A stretch of 64,000 nucleotides of DNA from JASHPR01 sp963833885 (GCA_963833885.1 CAWHZU010000027.1:62001-126000); one strand, 5' to 3'. Shown: positions 46,239 through 55,466, numbered from the stretch's first letter. Numbers and translations are program-made. Notes: generated by a model not told the origin, from the sequence alone.

Positions 46239-47117
46239 GTGAACGACATGGGCGGTATGCGCAATTCTGCCGCGGTCACCGCAATCAGGCCCGGGCGGCA
46301 GCGGGCAGACATGAATGTCGCGACCATGACGGCGTTGCGGCCCACTGGTCTGATTGACCGGGATGACGACAGGCATGGGGCTGGCGGCACCGCCCTGCGC
46401 GAGCGGGCCGCCGAGCCGTTTACCCAGGCCGCACTCGACTGCGCCGCGGAGCGGCCGGGGCAGACCGTCGTGCTGCTGCAGGTCGGCGCCACCACCGCGG
46501 GCGACGAGCTGGACGCCGCACGGCTGCACATGGCCGGCTGCGACGTCGCCGTCACCCTGATCGACGACGACACGGCGGCGGCCAGGGCCGCCGCCGCCGG
46601 GCGCCCGGACCTCGGCGCGTGCACCCTGTGCGACCCGCGGATGGCACCTCTGGTGCCGCGCTCGGTCGACATCGTGCACTGCGCGCTGCTGCTCGAGCGG
46701 ATCAGCCACGCCGAGCTCGTGCTCGACCGCCTCGTCGAAACGCTCAGGCCCGGGGGGCTGCTGTTGCTGCAGACCATTGACCGGGACTGCGCCGTCGGCT
46801 TTCTCGACCGGGTGCTGCCCCGGCCGCTGCGCGCGCTGATCTGGCGCAGCCTGCGGCCGGGCGGATCCGGCCCTTACCCGGCCGTATACGAGCGCCTGGT
46901 GTCCGAGCGCGGTATCCAGTCCTACGTGCTGCGGCGCGGCCTGGTGATCGCGCAGCGGCAGACGCTGAGCCTGCTGCCCGGCCGCCGCAGGCCGCTCTGG
47001 CTGCGGGCCGTCAGTGGGCTGGTGGCAGGCCTGTCTCGGGGACGGCTGACCTCGGACCACGACGAGCTGCGGTACATCATCCGCAAGCCGGAGGACCAAT
47101 TCGCCCGGGTGCTCTAG
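46239..47117 (+). CDS. SAM-dependent methyltransferase-like protein
   Basis: 292 residues. A class I fold is suggested by 'QTVVLLQVGATTAGDELDA', an acidic strand 'AVTLIDDDTAA', 'DIVHCALLLERISHAELVLD' and 'TLRPGGLLLLQTIDRD'. The glycine motif is degenerate (QVGATTAG), so SAM binding is not certain. The GTG start overlaps the stop of a three-codon frame (ATG at 46231) that owns the good ribosome site; ATG at 46248 is another possible start. Confidence 0.75.
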   Translation: MNDMGGMRNSAAVTAIRPGRQRADMNVATMTALRPTGLIDRDDDRHGAGGTALRERAAEPFTQAALDCAAERPGQTVVLLQVGATTAGDELDAARLHMAGCDVAVTLIDDDTAAARAAAAGRPDLGACTLCDPRMAPLVPRSVDIVHCALLLERISHAELVLDRLVETLRPGGLLLLQTIDRDCAVGFLDRVLPRPLRALIWRSLRPGGSGPYPAVYERLVSERGIQSYVLRRGLVIAQRQTLSLLPGRRRPLWLRAVSGLVAGLSRGRLTSDHDELRYIIRKPEDQFARVL

Positions 47118-47245
47118 CTGTCCGGGCGCTGTCTGACTGACCCGGCGCTGCGGCCCGTGTAGCCTCGGGCTTGCCTGGCAGTTCCGATCGTTGCTGCAGT
47201 AACCGGGGCGGGTGGACCGGGCGCCGTCCCGGACGGAGGGTTGAC

Positions 47246-48286
47246 GTGACTGCTGAGGCGCAAACAGGCGTGCCCGCTGATCTCATGGAGGCGCCGTCCC
47301 TGGCACTGGACGACGCCCAGCTTGGCGACCTGGAACTCTTGCTGTCTGGCGTGTTCGCGCCGCTGACCGGATTCATGACCGCGGCAGACGCGACCGCGGT
47401 CGTCGAGCAGGGCACCCTCGCGGACGGCACGCCCTGGCCGATCCCGGTGACCCTTGACGCCGCCGTGGACGCGGTGCCCGCCGATGCCGACCAGGTCGTG
47501 CTCACCGACCCCGAGGGCACTCCGCTCGCAATGCTGGACATCGCGGAACGCAGCGAACCCGCGGCCGCCGGGCCGGGCACCGGGCTGATCCGGCTGGCCG
47601 GCCCCATCACCGGCCTGCGCGAGCCCGAGCACGGGCCGTTCCGGCGGCTGATGCTGCGGCCCGGCGACGCCCGCGCCGCTCTCGGCGACGGGCCGGTGCT
47701 TGCCTACGTCAGCCGGGGCCCGGTGCACGGCCGGCAGATCGGCCAGCTTCGGCACGTGGCAGGCCAGCTCAAGGCGCGCCTGCTGCTGCTGCCGCTGATC
47801 ACCGGGCCGGCCGAGGTCGTCACGCGACCCGAGGCACTGATTCGCGCCGTGCTCGCGGCTGCCGCGAACCTGCCACCGGGAACGATGGTGATCCCGGTGC
47901 CGCTGGCCGCGCGAGGCCCGCTGGCGAGAACCGGACCAGAGCGGGAACTGTCCGCGTATGGGCTGGTCGCTGCCGCGTTCGGGGCATCGCACCTGATGAT
48001 CGACGAGGCCCAGGCCGCGCTCGGGCCGGCCCCGCTGATGGCCCTGGCATGGCCATCCCTGTGGTCCGCGCCGGCGACTGGGCCTACGACCCGCTCGCGG
48101 AGGTATGGCGGCCGCTCGCGCTCATCGAGGCGGGCACGGAACGCGCCGACTTGTCCGTTGGCGAGCTCGGTGACCTGCTCGACGCCGGGGCGGAGATACC
48201 GGCGTGGTTCACCCCGCCGGCCGTGGCGCGGGAGCTCCGGCGCGCCCGCCCGCCGCGCTCCGAACGAGGCTTCGTGCTGTTCCTGA
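47246..48286 (+). pseudogene. ATP-sulfurylase-like N-terminal part of a split ATPS/APS-kinase gene
   Basis: GTG start with GGAGGG 5 bases upstream. Residues 1-265 match the sulfurylase PUA-like and catalytic-like domains ('GVFAPLTGFMTAADATAVVE', 'PWPIPVTLD'), but the nucleotide motif expected as QxRNPxHxxH reads 'SRGPVHGRQIGQLRH', so sulfurylase activity is doubtful. After 'GPAPLMA' (48038-48043) the frame loses homology and runs on in a Ser/Arg-rich tail to 48286, while the expected sequence continues in the next frame. An 11-base duplication-like ATGGCC repeat marks the break. Confidence 0.75.
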
Positions 48287-48807
48287 CCGGGCTGTCCGGT
48301 TCCGGCAAGTCCACGATCGCGCGAAACCTCGCCGACGCCCTGGCCGAGCGCGGCGACCGCAAGGTCACGCTGCTCGACGGCGACCTGGTCAGGCAGCTGC
48401 TGTCCGCTGGCCTCACGTTCTCGCGCGCGGACCGGGACCTGAACATCGCGCGGATCGGCTTCGTGGCGGCCGAGGTCGCCCGGCACGGCGGCATCGCGAT
48501 CTGCTCACCAGTCGCGCCATTCGCGGAGGCCAGGGCCCGGGCCAGGAGGATGGTGTCGGAGGTCGGTGACTTCCTGCTGATCCACGTCGCCACGCCGCTC
48601 GAGGTATGCGAGGCCCGCGACCGGAAGGGCCTCTACGCCAAGGCCAGGGCGGGCGTGATCGGCCAGTTCACCGGGATCTCCGACCCGTACGAGGAGCCCC
48701 AGGACGCCGACCTCGTCATCGACACCGGGGCGATGACCCGCGAGCAGGCGACGGAGGCCGTGCTCAGGCTGCTGACCTCCGGCGGATGGCTGTCGCCCGC
48801 CCAGTAA
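48049..48807 (+). CDS. cysC: Adenylylsulfate (APS) kinase part
   Basis: 252 residues from ATG 48049. The first ~60 residues ('VVRAGDWAYDPLAEVWRPL') belong to the fused sulfurylase-like region. The kinase has Walker A 'GLSGSGKST' with Lys87, 'LLDGDLVRQLLS' and 'GLYAKARAGVIGQFTGI'. It phosphorylates APS to PAPS. No ribosome site precedes this ATG, so expression may depend on the upstream gene or on frame slippage. In relatives (from memory) both parts are one protein. Confidence 0.85.
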   Translation: MAIPVVRAGDWAYDPLAEVWRPLALIEAGTERADLSVGELGDLLDAGAEIPAWFTPPAVARELRRARPPRSERGFVLFLTGLSGSGKSTIARNLADALAERGDRKVTLLDGDLVRQLLSAGLTFSRADRDLNIARIGFVAAEVARHGGIAICSPVAPFAEARARARRMVSEVGDFLLIHVATPLEVCEARDRKGLYAKARAGVIGQFTGISDPYEEPQDADLVIDTGAMTREQATEAVLRLLTSGGWLSPAQ

Positions 48808-48828
48808 CCCGCTCCGGGCGGCCCGGGG

Positions 48829-49071
48829 TCAGTCGTCGTCTTCAGCCCGGGTGCCCTCGTCCAGCCGCCGGCGGAAGTTGCTGATCCTGGAGTTGATCGA
48901 CCCCGCCATCGCATCCCGGTACCGGGACAGCACGACGAAGCTGAGCAGGCCGCTGATCAGCACCGCCAGAGCCAGGAGCGGCAGCCCGGTGACGCCCACC
49001 AGGTAGAGCACCCCGAGCACCACCACGAAGAGCAAGATCCTCGCGGTGGTGTAGGCAACCGTCGCACGCAT
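48829..49071 (-). CDS. DUF4229 small membrane protein
   Basis: 80 residues with two hydrophobic helices, 'ARILLFVVVLGVLYLVGV' and 'LLALAVLISGLLSFVVLS', then 'RYRDAMAGSINSRI' and an acidic tail, which is the DUF4229 pattern. Function unknown. Convergent with the APS-kinase gene. Confidence 0.85.
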   Translation of the reverse strand: MRATVAYTTARILLFVVVLGVLYLVGVTGLPLLALAVLISGLLSFVVLSRYRDAMAGSINSRISNFRRRLDEGTRAEDDD

Positions 49072-49257
49072 AGTAAGGCCAGCTTATTGGCTGCCCGGCG
49101 CCGTCTGCGCGCCGGGCAAATCTGCCACAGGGCGCCGGGGGCTGGAGGTCACGGTCAGCGATTTCTCAGACCAGATTTTACGGAAACTAGGGAGAAAAAC
49201 CGTTCTTGTCGCGACACTTAGGACAGGCTCCTTTGGAGATCGGGAGGGGTAGCCAGA

Positions 49258-49461
49258 ATGGACGGAAATAGTGAGCGACTGCTCACGCCGGGTGAAGTCG
49301 CAGCCTTGTTCCGGGTGGATCCGAAGACTGTGACCCGCTGGGCGGCGTCTGGCCGCATCAGTAGCATCCGCACTCCAGGCGGCCACCGGCGGTTCCGGGA
49401 GTCAGAGGTCAGGGCCCTGCTCGGCGGCGACTCCCCTGCCACCCCAGAGCCGGCCGTCTAG
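49258..49461 (+). CDS. bldC: BldC, MerR-like developmental regulator
   Basis: 67 residues with GGGAGGGG upstream of the ATG. 'LTPGEVAALFRVDPKTVTRW' followed by 'ASGRISSIRTPGGHRRFRE' is nearly the Streptomyces BldC helix-turn-helix plus wing. BldC binds cooperatively to direct repeats and holds back the onset of sporulation. There is no effector or dimerisation domain, so an ordinary MerR protein is excluded. Between the DUF4229 gene and an accessory zincin pair. Confidence 0.95.
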   Translation: MDGNSERLLTPGEVAALFRVDPKTVTRWAASGRISSIRTPGGHRRFRESEVRALLGGDSPATPEPAV

Positions 49462-49651
49462 AGACCGAACCGACCAACGCCCCCTGCCGGAACATCTCGG
49501 CCCCTCGCCGGAACATCTCGCAGCCCGAGGCCCGACAACGCCCGCTCGGCGGGCCGGACCAGCAGCCCAACGGCCCGGCAACGCTCAGCCGCGCGGGCAA
49601 CCACTCCGACATCACCTCTCACGGGTCCGCTAGCACCCGCCAGGCGGGACC

Positions 49652-49945
49652 CTAGTGATCGTCGCCGTCCGGTATCCGCCCTGGGTTCCCGTGACGGGCC
49701 AGGAAGTCAAGGAACTGCCTGCGCAGCGGCTCGTCCCCCTCTTGCCAGCGCCTCCGCCGCTCGTCGAACTCTTCCTGCGTCACAGCCTGCTGGGCGAACC
49801 GCTCATAGTCGGCGTCGTCGGGGCCGATCTCCACGTAGACGTCGCTGATGTACCTGCCTCCGCCCGCGTCGGCTTCCCCGCTCACTGTCACGGTCGCGGA
49901 CTCGGGCACCAAGAGATTGCCGTTGGGCAGCTTTATTACATACAT
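49652..49945 (-). CDS. Small acidic protein downstream of the zincin gene
   Basis: 97 residues, 'MYVIKLPNGNLLVPESATVT' then 'YVEIGPDDADYERFAQQAV' and a charged helix 'EEFDERRRRWQEGD'. No family recognised. It starts 13 bases after the zincin stop, so the two are almost certainly co-transcribed; small size and acidity would suit a partner or immunity protein, but this is inference. Confidence 0.65.
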   Translation of the reverse strand: MYVIKLPNGNLLVPESATVTVSGEADAGGGRYISDVYVEIGPDDADYERFAQQAVTQEEFDERRRRWQEGDEPLRRQFLDFLARHGNPGRIPDGDDH

Positions 49946-49958
49946 CTCCCCTCCAACC

Positions 49959-51017
49959 CTAGATGCCGTAGCGAACGTTGAAGTAAAGCATTACGTTCAG
50001 CGCCGACCTCGTGTCGCCGCCGAGCATTTCCACCAGGGCCGGCCGCTGCCGGGATGCGATCGCCGCGAACGCGTCGGCGAAGAACTCCCTGCGGCCCAGC
50101 AGCCCTGGCTGCCCGTGAAAAGCGCTCACCATGTGCGGCAAGCACTGGTCGTACAGGGAATGGAACGCTTCGGAGTCGGATTGCCATTGCTCACCAGACC
50201 CGTCGATGTCGTCAAGGGCGTGCCCGATCTCGTGGCACATGACGTCCGGTGACGGCGACGGCCTGGACCCGACAATGATCTTGCGCTCGCCGTACGCACC
50301 GGCGCACGCGTCCCAGGTTGCCCGGCCGGATGGCAGCGGAATACCTTTGAGCCGTCCCATGTCGTCCAGGTTGGGGACGCCGCCGATGCCGACGTAGATC
50401 GCGTCCAGGCCTGCCGCCAGCCTGGCCTTGATGAGCTGCGGCAGTTCGGCGAGGCGGTCGATGGCGCGCACCACCTCGGGCGGCGGCGTCACGTCGTCGG
50501 CCCACTCCCGATGGACCAGCTTCTCGATGTGTCCGCAGTGCCGTCGGCCGACCGCGGTCCGGTTACTCTGCGCGATCTCGTACCAGGGAGGCCTGGCCTC
50601 GGCGGTTTGAATGGCCTGGGCCGGCTGTGTCCGTGTCGCGGGACCGGCGGCCGTGTCCGCCTTGGGCGCCGCGCGCGTCGCCACCCGGGCGATCCCCCAC
50701 CGCCGCGGCAGGGCATGACCGGCCGGGCCACCGTGCCCGGCCACCTGGCGGGGTGCGCCGACGGCCGACGCCGCCGACGCCGCCTGCGGCGCCTGCGGTG
50801 CCTGGCCGCCCGGCCGGGCGCTGTTGGCCGGCGGCCCGGTGCTGGGCCGAGGCGGCGCAGGCCGCCCGCCACTCACCCTGCGGTGCGTGCCGACAACCCC
50901 GGGCGTGGCCGGCCCGGCAGCCGCGTCGCCCCCGTCGCCCCGGTCACGCGCCCTGACCTTGTCAGGCTGCTGACGCCGACGTGAGCGGCGGATGCGATCG
51001 AGTAAGCGCAACCGCAT
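49959..51017 (-). CDS. Zincin-like metalloprotease domain protein (ATLF-like) with Pro/Arg-rich N-terminus
   Basis: 352 residues. Residues 1-155 are a basic Arg/Pro/Ala-rich stretch without a signal peptide or membrane segment. The C-terminal half contains the zinc motif HExxH at His262-His266 ('DVMCHEIGHALDD') and a downstream acidic ligand in 'REFFADAFAAI' (Glu311), the layout of anthrax-lethal-factor-like zincins that occur as toxin domains in actinobacteria. The first two ligands plus a Glu about 45 residues later are compatible with an active site. Candidate polymorphic-toxin effector with the small gene downstream as partner. Confidence 0.75.
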   Translation of the reverse strand: MRLRLLDRIRRSRRRQQPDKVRARDRGDGGDAAAGPATPGVVGTHRRVSGGRPAPPRPSTGPPANSARPGGQAPQAPQAASAASAVGAPRQVAGHGGPAGHALPRRWGIARVATRAAPKADTAAGPATRTQPAQAIQTAEARPPWYEIAQSNRTAVGRRHCGHIEKLVHREWADDVTPPPEVVRAIDRLAELPQLIKARLAAGLDAIYVGIGGVPNLDDMGRLKGIPLPSGRATWDACAGAYGERKIIVGSRPSPSPDVMCHEIGHALDDIDGSGEQWQSDSEAFHSLYDQCLPHMVSAFHGQPGLLGRREFFADAFAAIASRQRPALVEMLGGDTRSALNVMLYFNVRYGI

Positions 51018-51176
51018 AGCTTGTCTCCCTGGATCGACAGGCCGCCAGATTACGACGGATCCGCGCGATCCTCACTCACGTCACTCAATGTTACCTATTA
51101 CGGCCTGCCCGTATGAGTCCGGAATACTCCGCCAATTTAGCCACGAGCCGGGCGCCGCAGCCGCTAGGCTGCCGGC

Positions 51177-51590
51177 ATGTTGCTCGCTGGCGTACTCTTT
51201 GGGCTGGTCACAGTGGGTTTCGTCGTGCCCTGCCTGATCGATGTTGCGGTCACCGCCACTAGCGATTTGCGCAGCCTCACGAAGCCCGCCTGGGTGCTCA
51301 TCATCGTGTTCTTGTCGGTATTTGGCGCAACCGCCTGGCTCATTGCCGGACGCCCGGACTGGCGTAGACGCAGCATGTTGCCCCGTTACCTCGAGGGCGC
51401 GCCATCCATCGGCCAGCAAGAGGCCTTGCGGCGCCACCCGGCCGGCCGGGCCTGGGACCCCACGATCGACGCCCGGCTCGGCAACCCGCCCATCCGGGCG
51501 AGCGAGATCCTGCGGCCCGTGGGTCCCGACGACGATCTGGAGTTCCTGCAGGAGCTGAGCCGCCGGATCCGCGACTCAGACAACGACTAA
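51177..51590 (+). CDS. PLDc_N-type small membrane protein
   Basis: 137 residues. Two membrane helices, 'AGVLFGLVTVGFVVPCLIDV' and 'PAWVLIIVFLSVFGATAWLI', followed by 'GRPDWRRR', match the phospholipase-D-nuclease N-terminal (PLDc_N) family found alone in actinobacteria. The soluble tail (about 68-137) is charged. Unknown function; placed beside the cytochrome c genes. Confidence 0.85.
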   Translation: MLLAGVLFGLVTVGFVVPCLIDVAVTATSDLRSLTKPAWVLIIVFLSVFGATAWLIAGRPDWRRRSMLPRYLEGAPSIGQQEALRRHPAGRAWDPTIDARLGNPPIRASEILRPVGPDDDLEFLQELSRRIRDSDND

Positions 51591-51716
51591 CCGCCGCGCC
51601 CCAGCCGCCCCAGCGGGCCGCCGCTATTTCGGTCAGCGGACCGTCCCATTTCCGGACGCGCCCCATACTCTCATCGCCCGCGCCGAAACCCGGTCTCCCG
51701 CGTCGCAGCTCGTCTC

Positions 51717-51785
51717 TTCACGCGTTCCAGTCACCAGCCAACCCGCTTTGATCCGTTTTGCGGTTACCGAACCGAACACGTGAAA
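51717..51785. repeat. Dispersed non-coding repeat, copy B
   Basis: Begins TTCACGCGTTCCAG (51717-51730), contains GGTTACCG at 51762-51769 and ends CACGTGAAA at 51777-51785, the same order and nearly the same spacing as 17131-17194. It lies between the PLDc_N gene and ccsB. Confidence 0.5.
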
Positions 51786-51811
51786 TGTGCGTGGCGTGAC
51801 CCCCGAACGCG

Positions 51812-52927
51812 TCAGGTCAGGCCGGCATAGGAGTGCAGGCCGGGGACGAGCAGGCTGATCACGAGGACGTTGAACAGAAGGCAGGCGAAGCCGGTCAGCT
51901 GAATGTAGGCAGCCCGGCGCCCGCGCCAGCCGGCGGTGGCTCTCGCGTGCAGGAAGCACGCGTACACCACCCAGGTGATGAAGGCCCAGGTCTCGGTGGG
52001 GTCCCAGCTCCAGTAGCTGCCCCAGGCCCGGTCCGCCCAGATCGCGCCGGCCATGACGCCGAAGGTCCAGATCGGGAAGCCGAACACAACGGTGCGGTAC
52101 GCGAGCCGGTCCAGCACCTCGGGACCCGGCAGCCTGCGGAGTATCCCGTCCGACCCGGCCGGGCGGCCCGCAGCCACCCGACGGGCATGCCGGTCGACGA
52201 ACAGGTAAGCGATGCCGATCACGGCGGCCACGAAGAACACCCCGGTGGCCAGCGTCATCGCTGTCACGTGAATGGCCAGCCAGTACGACTGCAGCGCCGG
52301 GACCAGCGGCCCGGCCGGGGTGTAGATGACGGTCTCGGCCAGCCCCAGCACCAGCACCACGGCGGCCATGACGAACAGGCCCAGGTAGTACGCGCGGTAC
52401 CGGATCATGACGCCGAGGAAGAACGCCACAGCCACACACGTGAGCGCCGTGACGAACTCGTACATGTCGCCCCAGGGCAGCCGGTGCACGGACAGGCCGC
52501 GCAGCACCACACCGCTGAGGTGAGCGGCAAGGCCGAGGCTGGTCAGCACCACGGCGATCGTCACCCATCGCCCAAGGCTCTCCCGGTCGGGCACGCCCTT
52601 GATGACTCCGCGCAGGCCGACGCCGGTGGCGTCGCCGGACGGCGAGTCCCCGGACGCCACAGCCGCGCCGCCGCCCGTGGACGGGGTGCCGACCACGGGC
52701 GGGGTGCCGCCGGCGGTCGCCGCTGGCTTCGCACCGACCAGCGCCGCTTCCTCGGGCGCCGGCTCCACGGCGACCGCCGCGGACGCCTTGACGGTGCGCA
52801 GGGCCGGGAGCTTCTTCCTCCCGTACGCGAAGTCGCAGGCGTACGCGAGCATCGCGAGCGCGTAGATGACGACCGCAGTCAGCAGGAAATCGTTGCTGAT
52901 GTCAGCGAGTCCGGTGTTGACGGGCAT
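51812..52927 (-). CDS. ccsB: Cytochrome c biogenesis protein CcsB (CcsA-like heme channel)
   Basis: 371 residues. The N-terminal helix is followed by an Ala/Pro-rich loop (about 50-110) and then the CcsA family membrane domain; 'WGSYWSWDPTETWAF' is the heme-binding WWD-type motif, and 'AIHVTAMTLATGVFFVA' and 'LHSYAGLT' carry conserved His residues. With ResB it makes the System II synthase that attaches heme to apocytochrome c. Seven bases from resB. Confidence 0.95.
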   Translation of the reverse strand: MPVNTGLADISNDFLLTAVVIYALAMLAYACDFAYGRKKLPALRTVKASAAVAVEPAPEEAALVGAKPAATAGGTPPVVGTPSTGGGAAVASGDSPSGDATGVGLRGVIKGVPDRESLGRWVTIAVVLTSLGLAAHLSGVVLRGLSVHRLPWGDMYEFVTALTCVAVAFFLGVMIRYRAYYLGLFVMAAVVLVLGLAETVIYTPAGPLVPALQSYWLAIHVTAMTLATGVFFVAAVIGIAYLFVDRHARRVAAGRPAGSDGILRRLPGPEVLDRLAYRTVVFGFPIWTFGVMAGAIWADRAWGSYWSWDPTETWAFITWVVYACFLHARATAGWRGRRAAYIQLTGFACLLFNVLVISLLVPGLHSYAGLT

Positions 52928-52934
52928 GTGAGCT

Positions 52935-54686
52935 TCACTCCCCGGCGGATTGTTCGGGGTCGGGTGGATCGGATTGTTCGGTTCGGTCGGCTGCTTCGGG
53001 GCCTGGATCGGGCGATGGGCTGGCGTCGATGCTGGCCTGATGCAAGCCGCTGATCTCGGTTGCCAGGCCGGCGAACTCGTCCTCGAAGCCGCCCGCCGCG
53101 TCGGACCGGGTCAGCCCGCCGAGATCGACGATGGTGTTACCTGTGTCGTCCGTGCTCGCGCGCACGAACACCCTGCGCCGCCGCACCATGAACGACAGCA
53201 GCAACCCGGCGAGGACCGCGATGCCCGACCACAGGGCCGCAGTCTGCCCCGGGTCGTAGGTGATCGCGAGGCTGATCCACTGCCGGTACCCGGTGTAGGT
53301 GAGCGTGCCCAGGCCGTTGGGGAGCTTGATCGACTGGCCGATGGCGAGCGGCCTCGGCGAGACCGCCAACTCATGCAGCCCGGCGGTGTCCAGCGAGTAC
53401 ACCGACTGCGAGGGGCCCGAGTTCATGCCGAGATTGCCCGCATAGGACACCAGGCTCACCATCGGGTTGTTCGGCGCGGGGAAGTACGACTCCAGCTTGC
53501 CGCCCACGTCGATGGCGCTGGGCAGGAACACGCCGACGAAGCCAAGCCCCTTGGGGTTGGCGTCAGGAACCTTGATCGCGCCCTCGGAAACCAGCCCGGT
53601 GGTCTCGACAGGGACGAACGGAACGGCTCCGTCGAAGACCACGCGCCCGGTGCCGTCGGTGATACGGAATTCCGGGGCGTAGCCATGACCGATGAGGAAG
53701 ACCCGGGCGCCGTCCACGATCAGCGGGTGGTTGACCGCCAGGTCGTAGCTGTGCATGGAGTCCCCGGGCGAGGCCGAGTAGCGGATCTCCGCGTTGAACG
53801 CGGCCGGCTGGCCGACGAGCGTGCCCGAGGTCACGTACGACGCGCTGAAGTGGTCCAGGGCGACCGTGAACGGCTGCAGGTTGTCCGGGCCGACCAGACG
53901 GCCAGGATGGAACTCGTCCAGCGCCGTCACCGTGTTGGCGAACGAGGTCCCGGTGACCAGCAGCCGGTCGGCCTTGTAGCCGAAGAGCCCGCCAAGGCCG
54001 ATCGACACCAGCAAGCCGAGCAGGGCCATGTGGAAGAGCAGGTTGCCTACCTCCCGCAGGTAACCCTTCTCCGCGGAGACCCAGCCCGGCCCGGTCCGCA
54101 GCCGGAACCGCTTCCCCGACAGCGCCTTCGCCGCCGACCCCAGCGCTGCCTCGGGGGTGAGCGGTGTGGCGTAGCTGACCGCGAACGGCAGCCTGGACAG
54201 ATTGCCCGGCGCTCGTGGCGGCGGCTGCCGCGCCGAACCGACCAGGCGCAGTGTCCTGGGCAGCACGCAGCCCACCAGCGACGTGAACAGCAGAATGTAG
54301 ATCGCGGCGAACCACGGGGCGCCGAACACGTTGAACAGCCCCAGGTCGCCGAGGATGCGGGCGAGCACCGGATGCGAGGAGTAGTACCCCGCAACCGAAG
54401 CCGGGTTGGTGCCCTCCTGCGGCAGCAGCGACCCGGGCACGCTTCCGGCCGCGAGCAGGAACAGCAGGACCAGCGCCGTCCGCATCGACGTCAGCTGCCG
54501 CCAGCCCCAGCGCAGCCAGCCCACCACGCCCAGCGAGAGGCCCGCGGGGTGAGGGGCGGCGGCCGCGTCGCGGTGGCCCTCGGGGGTCGCGTCATGGATG
54601 TCGGCGGCCGCGTCGCGCAGGCCCTCGGCGGCCTCGGCGGCCTGAGCGTCGGGCTTGGCTTCTGGCGGGGTCCGCAGCCAGGTCAT
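52935..54686 (-). CDS. resB: Cytochrome c biogenesis protein ResB
   Basis: 583 residues. 'QLTSMRTALVLLFLLAAGS' and 'SVPGSLLPQEGTNPA' begin the ResB membrane domain; four helices and a large extracytoplasmic part ('LDEFHPGRLVGPDNL') follow, with a C-terminal helix 'LWSGIAVLAGLLLSFMVRR'. The N-terminal 45 residues are an Ala/Asp-rich extension. Overlaps resA by ATGA and is followed by ccsB: a System II set. Confidence 0.95.
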   Translation of the reverse strand: MTWLRTPPEAKPDAQAAEAAEGLRDAAADIHDATPEGHRDAAAAPHPAGLSLGVVGWLRWGWRQLTSMRTALVLLFLLAAGSVPGSLLPQEGTNPASVAGYYSSHPVLARILGDLGLFNVFGAPWFAAIYILLFTSLVGCVLPRTLRLVGSARQPPPRAPGNLSRLPFAVSYATPLTPEAALGSAAKALSGKRFRLRTGPGWVSAEKGYLREVGNLLFHMALLGLLVSIGLGGLFGYKADRLLVTGTSFANTVTALDEFHPGRLVGPDNLQPFTVALDHFSASYVTSGTLVGQPAAFNAEIRYSASPGDSMHSYDLAVNHPLIVDGARVFLIGHGYAPEFRITDGTGRVVFDGAVPFVPVETTGLVSEGAIKVPDANPKGLGFVGVFLPSAIDVGGKLESYFPAPNNPMVSLVSYAGNLGMNSGPSQSVYSLDTAGLHELAVSPRPLAIGQSIKLPNGLGTLTYTGYRQWISLAITYDPGQTAALWSGIAVLAGLLLSFMVRRRRVFVRASTDDTGNTIVDLGGLTRSDAAGGFEDEFAGLATEISGLHQASIDASPSPDPGPEAADRTEQSDPPDPEQSAGE

Positions 54687-55324
54687 CCCTGCTCCGCCTT
54701 AACCTGCTTGATCAGCGCCTTGAGGCCGGAGTACGACGCCTGGCCCACGATGCGGGCCGCGATCCGCCCGCTGCGGTCAATCACCAGGGTGGTGGGGATG
54801 CTGGCCGGCGGCACGGTCCCGCTGAAGTCAAGGGCGACCAGGTCGTTCGGGTCGTTCACGCTCGGGTAGCCGATCCGGAACGTGCGCATGAAGGCCTCCG
54901 CGCTCGCCGGGTCGTCCCTGATGTCGACGCCGACGAACCGCACATCGGTCCCGGCAAAGTTCCGTGCGAGGGTGCCGAGCGCCGGGGCCTCCTCGCGGCA
55001 CGGCGTGCACCACGATCCCCAGAAGTTCATGACGACCACGGAGCCACGGTCGGTGGAAAGCTTGAACTTGCTCCCGGTCAGCGTCGTGCCTTCGACATCG
55101 GGTGCCTTGGGGCGAGCACCCGACCGGAACACCGTCGTGCCGTAGTTACCGGTCACGAAGCTGCTGCCGTTACCGATCGCGGTGTCCTGCGCGGTGGCGC
55201 CCGCGTCGCAGGCCGCGGCGCCGAGCACGACGGCAGCCGCAACCAGCGCGCCGACGGCGGCGCGGCGCGGCGACCGCACCGCAGCGCCGACCACGCGGCT
55301 AGCAAAGTACGGCAGCCGGAGCAC
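54683..55324 (-). CDS. resA: TlpA/ResA-like thioredoxin lipoprotein
   Basis: 213 residues. Signal with lipobox 'VLGAAAC' (Cys39) and thioredoxin active site 'GSWCTPCREEAP' with Cys106 and Cys109, followed by 'PTTLVIDRSGRIAARIVG'. ResA reduces the apocytochrome c heme-binding cysteines. The gene normally next in line, ccdA, which feeds electrons to ResA, is missing: resA overlaps resB directly. Confidence 0.94.
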   Translation of the reverse strand: MLRLPYFASRVVGAAVRSPRRAAVGALVAAAVVLGAAACDAGATAQDTAIGNGSSFVTGNYGTTVFRSGARPKAPDVEGTTLTGSKFKLSTDRGSVVVMNFWGSWCTPCREEAPALGTLARNFAGTDVRFVGVDIRDDPASAEAFMRTFRIGYPSVNDPNDLVALDFSGTVPPASIPTTLVIDRSGRIAARIVGQASYSGLKALIKQVKAEQG

Positions 55325-55466
55325 TGGATTATCTCCTACACACAGTAGTACCGCGGCCCATTGTGCCGGATCGCTCTGGACGGCCGAGCAGCGGGTGGGA
55401 ATTCGAGGGTAGCGGCGGCGGGCAGCGGGCGGAGTTCGAGCCTAGCCGCGACGGGCAGCGGGCGGG

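Noticed and set aside
49258..49461. Phage excisionase for the small MerR-like gene
   Set aside because: The helix-turn-helix plus 'GGHRRFRE' wing matches BldC closely, and no phage genes are nearby.
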